Source: an uncultured Methanomethylovorans sp. (GTDB lineage: Archaea > Halobacteriota > Methanosarcinia > Methanosarcinales > Methanosarcinaceae). From it: a DNA stretch of 23,932 nucleotides. This document shows positions 22,716-23,932 of the stretch, piece by piece. A model generated the notes under the pieces. The model did no database searches. It saw only the letters and a list, made by a program, of their open reading frames with translations, and had not been told where the DNA came from. Numbering within the stretch: position 1 is the first letter of the stretch; each line of letters begins with the position of its first letter. Where the stretch lies: positions 1-23,932 of the forward strand of contig CALBTS010000197.1 of NCBI GenBank assembly GCA_937968035.1, read 5' to 3'. A program made the position numbers and the translations under genes.

Positions 22716-23932
22716 TCAATCCCAGAATTTTTTTGTTTTGGCATAGTTTCGCTCTGCTGCCAGAATGTCCCTGTAGAAGTCTTCTTCCTCAGGCCGGTTT
22801 TTCTGTATGATGCGGGAAGCCGTTTCAGGACCCACACCTCTGGAAGCAAGGGCAATTACAGCCTTTTTTCCATGGACTCTCACAAAATTGGCATTCCTAT
22901 GTACTCTCTTGATACGTTTTATTTCTTCACCGGAAGCAGATCCACTATGTTTCTTCACAAGTTTTATCTCTTCCTCTTCCCATGGCTTGAGGGCAGCCAC
23001 CATTTTTGATCCACATACAGGGCATATGATATCATCCGGCACATTCATCACTTTCCTGTGAGATGCCCATTTTTTACAGTGTATGCAGAACAATATGATA
23101 TTATCGTGCATGATACGTTCCTTGAGAGCAAGCACTATCGACCTATCAGCTTTTTCCGGGGCTACAAGATCACGTTTCATGGAGAATCCCGATGAACCTA
23201 TCGGTGTTGAGACACTGATCTCGATCTGGATCTCGCCTGAAGAGATCTGTGATAAAACCTCGCGGGCTGAATCCACATCCAGCATATCATGCAGGATCTC
23301 CCGGACCACCTCATCATACATGGAAGTGCCTTTATATATTTCAAGAAGTTTTTTCATGCTGATCCTGTCGTAATCCAGATCTTTGCTAAGCGCTCCGAAC
23401 TTCCTGGCAACATGCACCATCTTCCACTTCATAAGAGATGTGTTCTTAAGGGTCATCTCTATGACAGGTTCAATGTGATTCGGGCTAATATCAAGTATCA
23501 TTGACCTTATATCGACAGGTTTCAGCCTCCGTGGTCCCTGAAGTCGTATGCGGTAAGGGTCTACTTCCTGTGCCACACTGCTTCCAAAGCGTGCTGCAAG
23601 CAATGCCGTCAGCACTTTGGCTAAAGTTTCATTGGTATTATGTCCAAAACAAGCATTAATGATCACTGCATCATCGTCGCTTTCGATAAGCAAGGTTTTG
23701 TCATCCGGGACTTTGAGTCCAGCTGTCACATGTTCAGCCACAAGCGATATCAACTCTAAAGCACCTGCCATATCAACATGATACTTAAGAATAAGCTCTT
23801 CTGCTATTATTTCTTCATCCATCTCGTTAAGAAGCGAATTCCTGATGAAAGCACGAAGTCTTCCTACTGCCTGGGCAACATCAAAAGGCACAGGTATTTC
23901 CTCCCCAACCCAGCTGGGGATCTCACCCTTTG
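22716..23932 (-). CDS. Lhr-like ATP-dependent helicase, C-terminal part (cut by window edge)
   Basis: About 405 codons of the C-terminal part of an archaeal Lhr-type superfamily 2 helicase. The reading frame stays open to the right edge ([18 protein letters not shown]), so the helicase core lies outside and the apparent GTG start at 23891 is internal. Visible are the winged-helix/beta-sheet bundle region with [18 protein letters not shown] and [10 protein letters not shown]. Then comes a four-cysteine zinc motif (CIHC ... CPVC) and a C-terminal helical segment with [11 protein letters not shown], a helix-hairpin-helix-like sequence. Such enzymes unwind DNA:DNA or DNA:RNA hybrids in repair. 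It is transcribed toward mtaA, with a 178-bp gap. Confidence 0.88.
   Translation of the reverse strand, partial: KGEIPSWVGEEIPVPFDVAQAVGRLRAFIRNSLLNEMDEEIIAEELILKYHVDMAGALELISLVAEHVTAGLKVPDDKTLLIESDDDAVIINACFGHNTNETLAKVLTALLAARFGSSVAQEVDPYRIRLQGPRRLKPVDIRSMILDISPNHIEPVIEMTLKNTSLMKWKMVHVARKFGALSKDLDYDRISMKKLLEIYKGTSMYDEVVREILHDMLDVDSAREVLSQISSGEIQIEISVSTPIGSSGFSMKRDLVAPEKADRSIVLALKERIMHDNIILFCIHCKKWASHRKVMNVPDDIICPVCGSKMVAALKPWEEEEIKLVKKHSGSASGEEIKRIKRVHRNANFVRVHGKKAVIALASRGVGPETASRIIQKNRPEEEDFYRDILAAERNYAKTKKFWD

Noticed and set aside
23889..23891. GTG as the start of the helicase-like gene
   Set aside because: The frame stays open to the window edge with typical Lhr-like sequence upstream, so this is an internal valine.
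1..23932. CRISPR array, tRNA, rRNA, insertion sequence or prophage
   Set aside because: No regularly spaced repeats, no cloverleaf or conserved rRNA stretches, and no transposase or integrase-like product were seen on reading both strands.

Overview
The window comes from a methylotrophic methanogenic archaeon of the Methanosarcinales type. It carries a complete set for growth on methanol: mtaC and mtaB (corrinoid protein and methanol methyltransferase), mtaA (methyl transfer to coenzyme M) and a RamA-family reductive activase. Archaeal TATA boxes, GGAGG-type ribosome binding sites and T-tract ends occur throughout. Genus cannot be fixed from the sequence alone; Methanolobus, Methanomethylovorans or a close relative would fit.

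Layout. 1-296 (-): start of an archaeal FMN-type glutamate synthase, cut by the window edge. 297-780: AT-rich divergent intergenic region with two strong inverted repeats. 781-6118: a surface-glycan-like group (polytopic membrane protein, GT-B glycosyltransferase, hexapeptide acyltransferase). It is interrupted by a stand-alone corrinoid-protein helical domain lacking its B12-binding half and by an unknown 210-residue protein. 6221-8312: a divergent pair, an unknown Rossmann-like cysteine-rich protein and a TM-helix-repeat (MscS-related) membrane protein, separated by a mirror-symmetric promoter. 8420-9562: class I PLP aminotransferase. 9740-13476: iron locus with a DtxR-family regulator followed by feoA, feoB, a four-TM membrane protein and a FeoC-like Cys-rich winged-helix protein. 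13694-22537: methanol locus with ramA, a CobW-type G3E GTPase, a 731-bp control region, mtaC-mtaB, then on the other strand a HyuA-type ASKHA ATPase and mtaA. 22716-23932 (-): C-terminal part of an Lhr-like helicase.

How it works together. MtaB (Zn) moves the methyl group of methanol to the cobalt of MtaC, and MtaA (Zn) moves it on to coenzyme M. RamA re-reduces MtaC when its cobalt oxidises to Co(II). The G3E GTPase beside ramA is a plausible metal or cofactor chaperone for this system (inference). The Feo locus would supply iron, with the DtxR-type protein as likely regulator: a near-identical ATTAGCT(A/T)AT element lies before both the regulator gene and feoA.

Most worth a second look: the B12-domain-less corrinoid homologue with its structured leader, the shared ATTAGCTWAT element, the mirrored promoter at 7265-7289, the ramA/G3E/mta/HyuA neighbourhood, and the two unrecognised proteins at 4698-5330 and 6221-7138. 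No tRNA, rRNA, CRISPR array or insertion sequence was seen.
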